A stretch of 60,032 bases of DNA from JAAXGI01 sp963579625 (GTDB taxonomy: Bacteria; Gemmatimonadota; Gemmatimonadetes; Longimicrobiales; Gaopeijiaceae): positions 1-60,032 of the forward strand of contig CAUZHN010000005.1 of assembly GCA_963579625.1 (NCBI GenBank), in the 5' to 3' direction. Every line of letters begins with the position of its first letter. Within the stretch, counting starts at the first letter, position 1. The notes below the pieces were generated by a model, which was not told the origin of the DNA, did not search any database, and was given only the letters and a program-made list of their open reading frames with translations. Below are positions 41,295-50,399 of this stretch, in pieces. Position numbers and translations under genes: made by a program.

Positions 41295-42788
41295 ATGAAC
41301 GCCTTCGGACGGACCTTGACAGTGGCGCTTGCCGTGCTCGCCGGGATTCCGGGTGCGCTTCATTCTCAGTCGGTCTCGGGCGACCTGTCGGGGAGGAGTG
41401 CGCGGGACCAGGCTGGCACCGTTTCTCTAACACTGGACGAGGCTTTGCGCCTGGGGCTCGGGGGAAACCGGGATCTGGAGCGAGCCAACTTGGCGCTAGC
41501 GCTGGCCGAAGGTCAGGTAGCCGAGGCCTGGTCCAGCGTCTATCCCAGTCTGGATCTGAGTACCTCCTACACACGGAACCTCTCTCCGGCCGTCTCCTTT
41601 CTTCCAGCGATCATCTTTAATCCGAACGCGCGGGAGGGTGAGCTGCAACAGATCCAGTTTGGAGCGGAAAACGTATGGAGCGGAAACATTGCCCTCGAGC
41701 AGCCACTCTTTCGCGCCCAGACATTCATTGGTGTAGGGGCTGCGGTGCGGTTCGAGAAGCTCCAACTGGAGATAGTGAGGGGCGCGGAGCATGAGATCAT
41801 CACCCGGATCCGCCTTCTCTACTACGAACTGCTCTTGGCACAGGAGGAGGCGAGGCTCATCGAGCGGTCAGTTGCGAGGGTGATCCAGTCCCTCGAAGAG
41901 ACCCGAGCTCTGAATCGGGCGGGGCTTTCCTCGGACTACGACGTGCTCCGGCTGGAGGTAGAGCTGGCGAACCTGGAGCCGAACCTGAGGAGGGCGGAGA
42001 ACGAGTTCCGCCGGATGCAACGGGATCTCGTTACGGAGTTGGACCTCGAAGAAGGGACATCCTTGGAAGTCGTGGGTTCTCTGGCCACACTGAACCTGGA
42101 TGATCTCGGAGCAAATGGTGAGGCGAATATCCGGCTCCTGACCCTGATGGGGGTGGATCTGGGGGAAGAGATTGACGACGCTCGCTCAGAGGCGTTGCTC
42201 CGGCGAGCACGGGTGACCAACTCACTGATCCAACAGGCAGGCCTGAACACGGAGCTTCGAGGGACGGAGCTACAGCTCGAACGAGCAGAGTACCTTCCCG
42301 AGGTTTCCCTTTTTGCTATGTATGACATCCAAGCCCAGCAGGATGGGAGTCCAAGCTTTTTCGGGAGGTCGGGACAGCGGGGATACGGTCGTAACGTGGG
42401 TCTGCGCGTGTCGTTACCCGTTTTTTCGGGGTTCCGTCGTAATGCGCGGATTGATCAGATGCGGTCATCCCTCCGCACAGCCGAGGTTGAACTGGATCTG
42501 GCGGGAGACCAACTCCGAAATCAGCTCCGAAGTCTCATCGAACAGGCGGAAGAGGCGAGACTTCGATCCCGCAGCCAGGGCCTCGCAGTTCGGCAGGCCC
42601 TGCGAGGCTTCGAAATCGCGAGCGCGCAGTACCGGGAGGGGTTGGGAAGCCAGCTTGAGCTGACAGACGCCGAGGTTGCCCTTCGACAGAGTGAGTTCAA
42701 CTACGCAGAGGCCGTGTTCGACTACCTGTCCACTCGGGCTCGAATTGACCAGGTCGTCGGGGAGGTTCCGCTCCCCGAAGGTTCGTAG
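41295..42788 (+). CDS. TolC-family outer membrane efflux protein
   Basis: About 497 residues. A Sec signal peptide (MNAFGRTLTVALAVLAGIPG ending at ALHSQS) is followed by the repeated helical/beta organisation of outer membrane efflux proteins: VSLTLDEALRLGLGGNRDLE, SSVYPSLDLSTSYTRN and VALRQSEFNYAEAVFDYLST near the end. It forms the trimeric outer-membrane exit duct for the adaptor and RND pump encoded next. ATG at 41295 is preferred (GGAGTG eight bases upstream); ATG at 41277 is possible. The gap to the adaptor gene (42789-42877) has only a weak GGGT/ACCC hairpin. Confidence 0.9.
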   Translation: MNAFGRTLTVALAVLAGIPGALHSQSVSGDLSGRSARDQAGTVSLTLDEALRLGLGGNRDLERANLALALAEGQVAEAWSSVYPSLDLSTSYTRNLSPAVSFLPAIIFNPNAREGELQQIQFGAENVWSGNIALEQPLFRAQTFIGVGAAVRFEKLQLEIVRGAEHEIITRIRLLYYELLLAQEEARLIERSVARVIQSLEETRALNRAGLSSDYDVLRLEVELANLEPNLRRAENEFRRMQRDLVTELDLEEGTSLEVVGSLATLNLDDLGANGEANIRLLTLMGVDLGEEIDDARSEALLRRARVTNSLIQQAGLNTELRGTELQLERAEYLPEVSLFAMYDIQAQQDGSPSFFGRSGQRGYGRNVGLRVSLPVFSGFRRNARIDQMRSSLRTAEVELDLAGDQLRNQLRSLIEQAEEARLRSRSQGLAVRQALRGFEIASAQYREGLGSQLELTDAEVALRQSEFNYAEAVFDYLSTRARIDQVVGEVPLPEGS

Positions 42789-42877
42789 TGACCATGATGC
42801 ATGTAAGGGTCTTTACCCCAAACTTATACGTCCACTAGAAGAACGACTTTGATAGAGAGAGAAGAGGAAGGATCTCG

Positions 42878-43975
42878 ATGATAATAGATGAGAGGGCCCT
42901 GACCTTAGTGCTAACTCTAGCGGTGTCGGGCTGCGGCGACACGGTAGAGGCGGGTGCCGGGAGGGAGGAGGACACCTCCTTCCAGCGGGTCATCAATGTG
43001 GAAGTCCTGCCACTGCTGGCGGTGGATTTCGAGCAGCGCATCCAACTGATTGGAACCGTTCAGGCTAACCGGGACGTAACGATCTCCGCAGAGGAAGTGG
43101 GAGTGATCCGCGAGATCCTGACCAACGATGGATCCTCGGTGACCGAAGGACAGCCCCTTCTTCGTATCGATGACAGCATTCTCCGCGCTCAGTTCGCCGA
43201 GGCCGAGGCCCGTGCGGGACTCGCCGAGGAGACTTGGGAGAGGCGTCGACGGCTGTTCGAAGAGGACAGAGTGGGATCTGAACTTGCCTACCTAGAGGCC
43301 CAGTATCAAGCCGATCAGGCTGCGGCTGTATTGAGAACGCTGAACGAGAGGCTGGATCGGACCGTGATTCGCGCACCAATAGACGGGATTTTAGAGAGAC
43401 TTGAGGTGGAGTTGGGAACGATGGTGTCCCCAGGGGTTCCCGTAGCTCGAATTGTCCAAATCAATCCGGTGAAGGTGACCGGTGGGGTTCCGGAGCGATA
43501 CGCGGCTGACGTGAAGACTGGCTCTCGAGCGTTGGTGAGCTTCGATGTTCTCGCGGATGAAGAGTACGCTGGCCGAATTGGATATGTCGGGGCCACGGTG
43601 AACCCGCGGAACCGGACGTTCGCAGCCGAGCTCGTTCTCCCCAATCCCAGCTTCGTCATAAAGCCGGAGATGGTCGCCAATATCGAGATTCTTCAGCGGA
43701 CGATCCCGAGCACCATCGTGATTCCTCAGGAGGCACTGGTCCGGGTAGAGGAAGGATTCGTGGCGTTTGTCGTCGGTGTGGGCGAAGCGGGTGAAGAGGT
43801 GGCCGAGGTGCGTTCGGTTGCTATTGGTCCGGCTCAGCGTGACGAGGTGGTCGTGGAGGAGGGCCTTGCGCCAGGAGACCGACTCATCGTGGTGGGTCAG
43901 ACTCTCGTCACAGATAGGGACCGGGTCGAGGTGGTCCGAACTCGTGAGGGGAACTGGACCCGAGACACATGGTGA
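42878..43975 (+). CDS. RND efflux periplasmic adaptor (membrane fusion protein), lipoprotein
   Basis: 365 residues. A short signal with lipobox (LTLAVSGC) anchors it to the inner membrane. The barrel-sandwich halves are IQLIGTVQANRDVTISAEEV and LDRTVIRAPIDGILERLEVE; between them is an alpha-hairpin (LRAQFAEAEARAGLAEETWE through VLRTLNERL). The beta-barrel and membrane-proximal domains follow (ALVSFDVLADEEYAGRIGYV; STIVIPQEALVRVEEGFVAF). It couples the RND pump to TolC. ATG at 42878 has GAGGAAGGA upstream. It overlaps the RND gene by 7 bases. Confidence 0.92.
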   Translation: MIIDERALTLVLTLAVSGCGDTVEAGAGREEDTSFQRVINVEVLPLLAVDFEQRIQLIGTVQANRDVTISAEEVGVIREILTNDGSSVTEGQPLLRIDDSILRAQFAEAEARAGLAEETWERRRRLFEEDRVGSELAYLEAQYQADQAAAVLRTLNERLDRTVIRAPIDGILERLEVELGTMVSPGVPVARIVQINPVKVTGGVPERYAADVKTGSRALVSFDVLADEEYAGRIGYVGATVNPRNRTFAAELVLPNPSFVIKPEMVANIEILQRTIPSTIVIPQEALVRVEEGFVAFVVGVGEAGEEVAEVRSVAIGPAQRDEVVVEEGLAPGDRLIVVGQTLVTDRDRVEVVRTREGNWTRDTW

Positions 43976-46900
43976 CCGGGCGAGGCTACGAGCATCCGGA
44001 CAGAGGACCCCAGAACGTCCCAAAGTCTGATCCGATGTTCGCAGACCGGTTCAAGGAGTTCAGGCTCACAAGCTTCGCTGTCGAGCACAAGACCAGCGTG
44101 GTCATGCTCTTGATCATCATTTCGCTCGCCGGTTTTCTTTCATATCTGGGCCTCCCCAAGGAGGCTTCGCCCGAGATCGAACTGCCCATGATCGTGGTGA
44201 ACACGATCTATCCGGGGGTATCTCCCGCGGATATTGAAACTCTCGTTACTCGGCCCCTGGAGGAGGAGCTGAACACGATCTCCGAGGTGGAGGAGATGAC
44301 CTCAACCTCGGTCGAGGGATATTCGTCGATCACCGTCGAATTTTCGGTCGACACAGATCTTAATGAGGCCCTACAGCAGGTCCGTGAGAAGGTCGACTTG
44401 GCGACCCCCGAACTCCCGAGCGACGTGGAAGCTCCGAGTATCTTGGAGTTCAACGTGTCCGAGTTTCCCATCATGCAGGTGAATCTAGCAGGGGAATATG
44501 GGCTCGTACGTCTCAAGGAGTTGGGTGAGGAGATCCAGGACCTCTTTGAGCAGATCCCTGAGGTCCTGCGGGTCGATGTCAGAGGTGGTCTGGAACGCGA
44601 GGTCAAGGTCAAAGTAGACCTCGGAAAGCTCAAGTTCTATGGCCTCGCAATGGACGACGTGGTCGAGGCGATTCAGACGGAAAACGTGAACATCCCTGGT
44701 GGCTCGATCGAGGTCGGCGACGTGAACTATCTCGTTCGGGTTGACGGTGAGTTCGTGGACCCGACGATCATCGAGGACCTTGTCGTAGACACTTTCGATG
44801 GACGCGCTGTCTACGTTCGTGACGTAGCCGATGTCGAGTTTGGCTTCACCGATCGAACGAGCTACGCCCGCCTGGATGGTGATCCCGTAGTGACTCTTGA
44901 CATCATAAAGCGGTCAGGCACGAACATTATCGAAGCTTCGGACCGGGTGAAGCAGATCCTGACCGATATAAGTCCCCTGTTTCCCCCAACCACGCAGGTA
45001 TCGATCACGGGGGATCAGTCGCGCCAGATTGACATGATGGTCAGCAGCCTTGAGAACAACATCATCTCGGGCCTGCTTTTGATCTTGGCTGTTCTGTTGT
45101 TTTTCTTGGGTCTACGGACGGCCTCGTTTGTCGCGTTTGCGATTCCTACCTCGATGTTGCTCTCGTTTGTGATCCTCTCGCTCCTCGGGATCACGATGAA
45201 CATGATCGTGCTTTTCAGCTTGATCCTTGCTCTCGGGATGCTGGTCGACAACGCGATTGTGGTCGTGGAGAACATCTACCGCTTCGTCGGAGATGGGTGG
45301 AGCCCTGCAGTCGCAGCGAAGAAGGCGACTGGTGAAGTGGCCGCACCTGTGATCGCAGCGACAGCGACGACACTCGCAGCATTCGCTCCGCTCACCTTCT
45401 GGCCCGGTATAGTGGGAGAGTTCATGGGGTATCTCCCATTGACTTTGATCATCACCCTTTCAAGTTCGCTTTTCGTGGCCCTCGTCATCGTGCCGACTCT
45501 GTGCGCGATCTTCCTGAAATCCGAGGGGAATCCGAGCAAGCCGCTCACGGGGATTGCACACCGGACGATTCTCGTGGGGTCGATCGCAGCGCTTGTGGCC
45601 ATCGGGTTCTTCAATGTCATCACCGCAGTTCTCGCTGCAGTCACGGTGGTCGGCCTTTGGGCTCTCCACCACTACCTACTTGATCGAATGGCCCGAGCGT
45701 TTCAGACGAACTGGGTACCAGCCCTTCTTCGTACGTACGAGGCGACCATCTGCTGGGCGCTGGATCACCGCTCTGTTGTCCTATCTGGCTGCGCTGGAGT
45801 CTTCGCAGTGACTCTCAGCTTCTTCTACCTGTTCAACCATGGTGTCGAATTTTTCCCGGAGGACATTCCGCCCCCACAGTTGATCGTGGATGCGGAAGCC
45901 TCCGTAGGTACCGGCGTTTCGTTTACTGAATCTGTTGCTCGCACCTTAGAGGAAGAACTCCACGACTTTCCAGGGATGGAGGATGTGGAGTCGATTGTAA
46001 CGACTGCCGGAGGGGGTGGCGGCGGTGGTCCGGGAGCGGCCACCATGGGGGGTGGGGGTGGACCATCTGGAGAAAACCAATCTCGTATCACATTGTCTTT
46101 GATTGACTTCGAGGACAGGATCTCAGATGTGTTTGAGACTCTGACCTTCCTGCAGGAGCGAATCGGAGCGGACATTCCGGGTGCTGAGATCACCGCGGCC
46201 ATGCCCGCGCAGGGTCCCCCTGGGGGCCCTCCGGTAAACGTCGAAGTGGTAGGGAGTAATCCCGAGGAGTTGAAGCGTCTGTCAGATCGTATCCTCGAGA
46301 TCCTTCGCAATGCCTCGGTTATGGCCCGTCTTGTGGGACTGGAGAGTGATTTGGACGAGGCGCGCCCAGAGGTGTCGGTGAGAGTGAACCGTGAACTCGC
46401 CGCGATCTACGGTCTCTCGACCCGTGAGGTAGGTAGTGCAGTCCGCGGTGCGATTCAGGGTGTAGAGGCAGCAACATACCGCGCGGGTAACGACGAGTAT
46501 GACATTGTCGTCCGGCTGGCGGAGCCGTACCGAGACGAACTTTCCTCACTGGAAGACTTTGTCGTATTCTCGGAGGGAGATCCGATTCCGTTGGTCTCTG
46601 TGGCGACGTGGGAGGTGGGTGAGGGTCTAGGCTCGATCCGCCGTAAGGACATGGATCGGCTGGCCACCATCTCCGCTGAGGTGCGGGCGGGATTCAATCA
46701 GAACGCTGTATTAGCGGAAGTCCAGGAGACTCTGTCTGACTTCGTAGCGATGGAAGTACCACCTGGGTACCAGATCCGGTATACGGGACAGCTCGAGGAG
46801 CAGATCGAGGCGCAAGAATTTTTGACTCGGGCCTTCGGCATCGCGCTCATGCTGATCGCATTCATCCTGATCAGCCAGTTCAACTCCGTCGTGAAGCCCC

Positions 46901-47538
46901 TAATCATCCTGACCTCGGTGATCATGTCGACCGTGGGCGTATTGATCGGGCTCCTCGTCTTCAATTTGCCCTTTGTGATTATCATGACGGGCGTGGGGAT
47001 CATTTCGCTGGCGGGAATTGTTGTGAACAACGCGATCGTTCTCATTGACTACATCGACGTTCTCCGAAGTCGCGATGGGATGAACATACGAGAAGCTCTC
47101 GTCCAGGGGGGCATCACTCGCTTTCGTCCGGTAATTCTAACCGCGGTCACCACGGCGCTGGGGTTAGTACCTCTGGCAATCGGGCTGAACTTCAACTTCT
47201 TCGGTCTCTATGCGAGTCTGAGCCCGGAATTCTATTGGGGCGGGGAACAGGCTGCTTGGTGGAGAAACATGGCGATCGTGGTCATCGTGGGTATCATATT
47301 CGCCACCTTCCTGACTCTTGTCGTTGTTCCTGTGATGTACTCCCTGGTCGATGACCTGTCGGGCTTCTTCCGCGGACAATTCGTGGCAGGGGCGGTGGAC
47401 CTTCCGAAGGACGGAATCTCCGCGGGCCCCTCTCGGGATTTGGAGTCGAGCCGCCCGGCTAAACCCACTTTGCGGCCGGAGTCGGCCTTCCGACGCAACC
47501 CGACGCCTCCGGAGGGTCTGGCGCCGGATCCCGGTTGA
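43969..47538 (+). CDS. RND (AcrB/MexB-like) efflux pump permease
   Basis: 1189 residues, longer than the usual ~1040. Twelve transmembrane helices and two large periplasmic loops with the RND signature: VNTIYPGVSPADIETLVTRP, the TM4 acidic pair region LILALGMLVDNAIVVVENIY and the second repeat VGIISLAGIVVNNAIVLIDY. The extra length comes from an insertion with two hydrophobic segments near residue 525-565, a Gly-rich loop (AGGGGGGGPGAATMGGGGGP, about 682-701) and a long C-terminal tail. It exports drugs, lipids or metals with the proton gradient; the sequence does not decide which. ATG at 43969 is used; ATG at 44035 would shorten the cytoplasmic lead. Confidence 0.92.
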   Translation: MVTGRGYEHPDRGPQNVPKSDPMFADRFKEFRLTSFAVEHKTSVVMLLIIISLAGFLSYLGLPKEASPEIELPMIVVNTIYPGVSPADIETLVTRPLEEELNTISEVEEMTSTSVEGYSSITVEFSVDTDLNEALQQVREKVDLATPELPSDVEAPSILEFNVSEFPIMQVNLAGEYGLVRLKELGEEIQDLFEQIPEVLRVDVRGGLEREVKVKVDLGKLKFYGLAMDDVVEAIQTENVNIPGGSIEVGDVNYLVRVDGEFVDPTIIEDLVVDTFDGRAVYVRDVADVEFGFTDRTSYARLDGDPVVTLDIIKRSGTNIIEASDRVKQILTDISPLFPPTTQVSITGDQSRQIDMMVSSLENNIISGLLLILAVLLFFLGLRTASFVAFAIPTSMLLSFVILSLLGITMNMIVLFSLILALGMLVDNAIVVVENIYRFVGDGWSPAVAAKKATGEVAAPVIAATATTLAAFAPLTFWPGIVGEFMGYLPLTLIITLSSSLFVALVIVPTLCAIFLKSEGNPSKPLTGIAHRTILVGSIAALVAIGFFNVITAVLAAVTVVGLWALHHYLLDRMARAFQTNWVPALLRTYEATICWALDHRSVVLSGCAGVFAVTLSFFYLFNHGVEFFPEDIPPPQLIVDAEASVGTGVSFTESVARTLEEELHDFPGMEDVESIVTTAGGGGGGGPGAATMGGGGGPSGENQSRITLSLIDFEDRISDVFETLTFLQERIGADIPGAEITAAMPAQGPPGGPPVNVEVVGSNPEELKRLSDRILEILRNASVMARLVGLESDLDEARPEVSVRVNRELAAIYGLSTREVGSAVRGAIQGVEAATYRAGNDEYDIVVRLAEPYRDELSSLEDFVVFSEGDPIPLVSVATWEVGEGLGSIRRKDMDRLATISAEVRAGFNQNAVLAEVQETLSDFVAMEVPPGYQIRYTGQLEEQIEAQEFLTRAFGIALMLIAFILISQFNSVVKPLIILTSVIMSTVGVLIGLLVFNLPFVIIMTGVGIISLAGIVVNNAIVLIDYIDVLRSRDGMNIREALVQGGITRFRPVILTAVTTALGLVPLAIGLNFNFFGLYASLSPEFYWGGEQAAWWRNMAIVVIVGIIFATFLTLVVVPVMYSLVDDLSGFFRGQFVAGAVDLPKDGISAGPSRDLESSRPAKPTLRPESAFRRNPTPPEGLAPDPG

Positions 47539-49862
47539 TCGTAGCTGGTGCTGGGAAGCCCTACTCGCGTCTGCCTGTGATTACTTTCGGGGTCACCGCA
47601 CTGCGGTTGGTAGTTGTGTGCACAGTAGCAGCGGCATTCCTCGTATTGCCTGTGACACTTCCTGCACAGGTCGTGAGCGACCCCCCCTTTAGTGACCCAG
47701 GGGTGACCCTCCAGGCATATCCGCTGCCCGACGAAGCTTTGATCGAGCTAGATGGAAGGATTGAAGAATCGGTTTGGGCCTCGGCCATCCCGATCACGGA
47801 ATTCACTCAGCAGGAGCCGGTCCAGGGTGCGGCTGCTTCGGAGGGGATGGAGATCCGGGTCGTGTACGACCAGGATCGGCTGTACATCGGTGCGATCTTG
47901 TACGATGACCCCGAAGGGATTCTCGCCCACCAGCGGGAACGGGATGCGGGCCTCGGGACAGACGATCGTTTCATGTGGATTCTGGATACGTTCCTGGATG
48001 GTCGCACCGGCTACTTCTTCGAGATTAATCCGGCCGGTCTGATGGGCGATGGTCTCCTGACGGGCGGGGGCGGCATCAACAAGTCATGGGACGGGATTTG
48101 GGAGGCCCGTACCTACAGGCTCGACAACGGCTGGTCTGCAGAGATTGAGATTCCATTCAGGACGCTCAACTTTGATCCAGAACTCACGACCTGGGGAATC
48201 AACTTTCAGAGGACCATCCGCCGCCGGAATGAAGAGATCCTTTGGCGGGGGTGGCGTCGCAACGAGGGTCTCTTTCGCCCGGTCCATGCCGGCCGTGTCT
48301 CCGGCCTTGAAGGGATGAGTCAGGGCCTGGGACTGGAGGCCGTCCCGTCTGCGAGTCTCAGCTGGCAGAATGTGGTCGATGAGGCGGACGACACGACGTT
48401 CCCTCGTAACCTGAGCCTCGACCTGAACTATAGCGTTACTGAAAATCTTAGAGCGTCTGTTTCCGTGAACACGGACTTCGCGGAGGTGGAGAGTGATCAG
48501 CGACGCGTGAACTTGACTCGGTTTCCACTCTTCTTTCCTGAGCGCCGCGACTTCTTCCTTGAGGGGTCCGGTGTGTTCACCTTCGCTCCTCGGAGTGGGC
48601 CGAGGCCCTTTTTCTCTCGTCGGATCGGGATGGAGCAGAGACGACAGATTCCCATCGATTTTGGGGCTCGGGTCAATGGCCAGGTGAGTCTATACGAACT
48701 GGCCTTTTACCAGATCCGCACAGGCTCGGCGCTTCTTCCGTCCTTGAACGGGACTGGATCGGACACGTTCGTCCCCCAAGAGGACTTTACAGTCGCCCGT
48801 GTCAGGAGACAGATCCTAGAGCAGTCGAGTGTCGGAGTGATCTACACGCGCCGGGCAGCCTCGAAGGACCGAACAGGATTCACGCCGGACGCACTGCATA
48901 CTGCCGGCGTCGACCTGCAGCTGTCCACGCGGAGTTTCCTGGGTGAAAACAATGCTGAGTTGAACGCGTTCCTGGTCTGGAACTCAGACCCCGATCCCAA
49001 CCTTGGCCGATTGTTCTCAGATCGCTCGGCCCGTGGGATTCGGCTGAACTTCCCCAATGACATCTGGTCTGGGCATGTCTCGTACCGGGAGTTCGGCGAA
49101 TACTACGATCCAGCGGTGGGGTTTGTGACGAGGAACGACTTCCGTCGGCTTGAGCCAAGGATCAACTGGTCCCCTCGCCCGGAAAGTATACCGTGGATTC
49201 GTCAGCTTGCCTTTGGCGTTCAGTTCAGGAATCTCATAGAGATGGGAACCGGTGAACTTGAGGAGCGCGAGTGGGTTTTCAATGTCTTGGGGGCAGAGTT
49301 TGAAAGCGGCGATAATGTGGAGATCAATGTCGTCCGGTCGTTCGAGTGGCTTGATCGGCCTTTTGAGATCAGCGATGGGATTGAGATCGAACCAGGAGCT
49401 TATCCCGCCTGGAGATCCACCGTCCAAGCAAGCACTACGGGCCGGCGGTCAGTATCCGTGTTCGGTGACTTGACAATTGGCGAGTTCTGGAACGGGAGTC
49501 TTCGGGGAATATCGACCGGAGTCACTCTTCGTCCTAACCCTGGGATCGCCTTTTCTCTCGATGTGGAGCACAATGACGTCGATCTGCCTCAGGGGGACTT
49601 TTCCACCGATGTCTACCAGCTTGAGAGTGATTGGAATCCGAGCCCTTGGGTCAGTGCCACGACGCAGTTGCAATACGATGATGTCAGCAAGATCGTGGGA
49701 CTCTTCGTTCGTCTCCGCTGGATCGTGACTCCGGGAAGCGACATTTTCTTCGTGTACACGCACAACTGGCAGAATGCGAGCCTCGGACTTCTGGATGACC
49801 GAGAGCTTGTCACTCTCTCGCGTGGAGCGGCAGTGAAGGTCAACTACTCTTACCGGTTTTGA
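47535..49862 (+). CDS. DUF5916 outer-membrane protein with N-terminal carbohydrate-binding-like domain
   Basis: 775 residues. A signal-like hydrophobic segment (VVVCTVAAAFLVLPVTLPAQ) is followed by a CBM9-like beta-sandwich (ALIELDGRIEESVWASAIPI, EIRVVYDQDRLYIGAILYDD, WSAEIEIPFRTLNFD). The DUF5916 beta-barrel-like region has RREILW-type and ERRDFFLEGSGVFTFAPRSG segments, ending VKVNYSYRF with a C-terminal Phe as in outer-membrane barrels. Family members are common in Gemmatimonadota and Bacteroidota; function unknown. The start is TTG overlapping the RND stop (TTGA); GTG at 47577 could also serve. It is co-transcribed with the efflux operon, hinting at cell-envelope or export duty. Confidence 0.85.
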   Translation: MIVAGAGKPYSRLPVITFGVTALRLVVVCTVAAAFLVLPVTLPAQVVSDPPFSDPGVTLQAYPLPDEALIELDGRIEESVWASAIPITEFTQQEPVQGAAASEGMEIRVVYDQDRLYIGAILYDDPEGILAHQRERDAGLGTDDRFMWILDTFLDGRTGYFFEINPAGLMGDGLLTGGGGINKSWDGIWEARTYRLDNGWSAEIEIPFRTLNFDPELTTWGINFQRTIRRRNEEILWRGWRRNEGLFRPVHAGRVSGLEGMSQGLGLEAVPSASLSWQNVVDEADDTTFPRNLSLDLNYSVTENLRASVSVNTDFAEVESDQRRVNLTRFPLFFPERRDFFLEGSGVFTFAPRSGPRPFFSRRIGMEQRRQIPIDFGARVNGQVSLYELAFYQIRTGSALLPSLNGTGSDTFVPQEDFTVARVRRQILEQSSVGVIYTRRAASKDRTGFTPDALHTAGVDLQLSTRSFLGENNAELNAFLVWNSDPDPNLGRLFSDRSARGIRLNFPNDIWSGHVSYREFGEYYDPAVGFVTRNDFRRLEPRINWSPRPESIPWIRQLAFGVQFRNLIEMGTGELEEREWVFNVLGAEFESGDNVEINVVRSFEWLDRPFEISDGIEIEPGAYPAWRSTVQASTTGRRSVSVFGDLTIGEFWNGSLRGISTGVTLRPNPGIAFSLDVEHNDVDLPQGDFSTDVYQLESDWNPSPWVSATTQLQYDDVSKIVGLFVRLRWIVTPGSDIFFVYTHNWQNASLGLLDDRELVTLSRGAAVKVNYSYRF

Positions 49863-49976
49863 GTGCTCGCTTCCCGACGTCGATAATGTGCATCATGCGG
49901 CAATTCAAGTATCATTCGTTCCTGCTGTGACTGATTGTGCGGTTTCGCTTCCGCTTCGAGGGGAGATCCAAGGGAT

Positions 49977-50399
49977 ATGTTTGCCGGGAGTCGGGGTTCG
50001 GTATGGGCTCAGAGCTTCGCGCTGGCCCTTCTTTTGGCTGGTCTGGCAGTTTCCGGAGTCCATGCTCAACAGCAACAGGAGCTGCTGGAACTGCCCCCCC
50101 AGCCTCGCCGGCCTTTCACACCACCTGAGTGGGCGCCTGTTCCGGACGATCTCGGCATTGTGGTGATACGTGAGGATGTGATTCCCGGTCAGTTTCGGAT
50201 TCTCGACGTTGAACTCAGTCGAAAGGTGGATGAGGAGATGCTTGGGATTGTCGCGAATCTCCTCAGAGATGCAGACGACATGGTCTATCTCCGCACCTAC
50301 ATCGTGTACTACCTACCTGGAATGGTGTCGGGGACCAGAGGCTGGGCGACTTCGCACTTTCTTCCCGATTTACAGGTTCGACTTGTAGACTCTCTATAG
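49977..50399 (+). CDS. Small secreted protein of unknown family
   Basis: About 140 residues. A Sec signal (SFALALLLAGLAVSGVHAQ) is followed by a Gln/Pro-rich linker (QQQELLELPPQPRRPFTPP) and a ~90-residue domain (LGIVVIREDVIPGQFRILDV, LRDADDMVYLRTYIVYYLPG, ATSHFLPDLQVRLVDSL). I do not recognise it. ATG at 49977 has AAGGGAT directly upstream. Its 3' end overlaps the convergent matrixin gene by 6 bases. It is exported to the periplasm or outside. Confidence 0.6.
   Translation: MFAGSRGSVWAQSFALALLLAGLAVSGVHAQQQQELLELPPQPRRPFTPPEWAPVPDDLGIVVIREDVIPGQFRILDVELSRKVDEEMLGIVANLLRDADDMVYLRTYIVYYLPGMVSGTRGWATSHFLPDLQVRLVDSL

Noticed and set aside
42789..42877. Terminator between the tolC-like and adaptor genes
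   Set aside because: GGGTCTTTACCC is only a 4-bp stem without a T-run; the operon probably continues.
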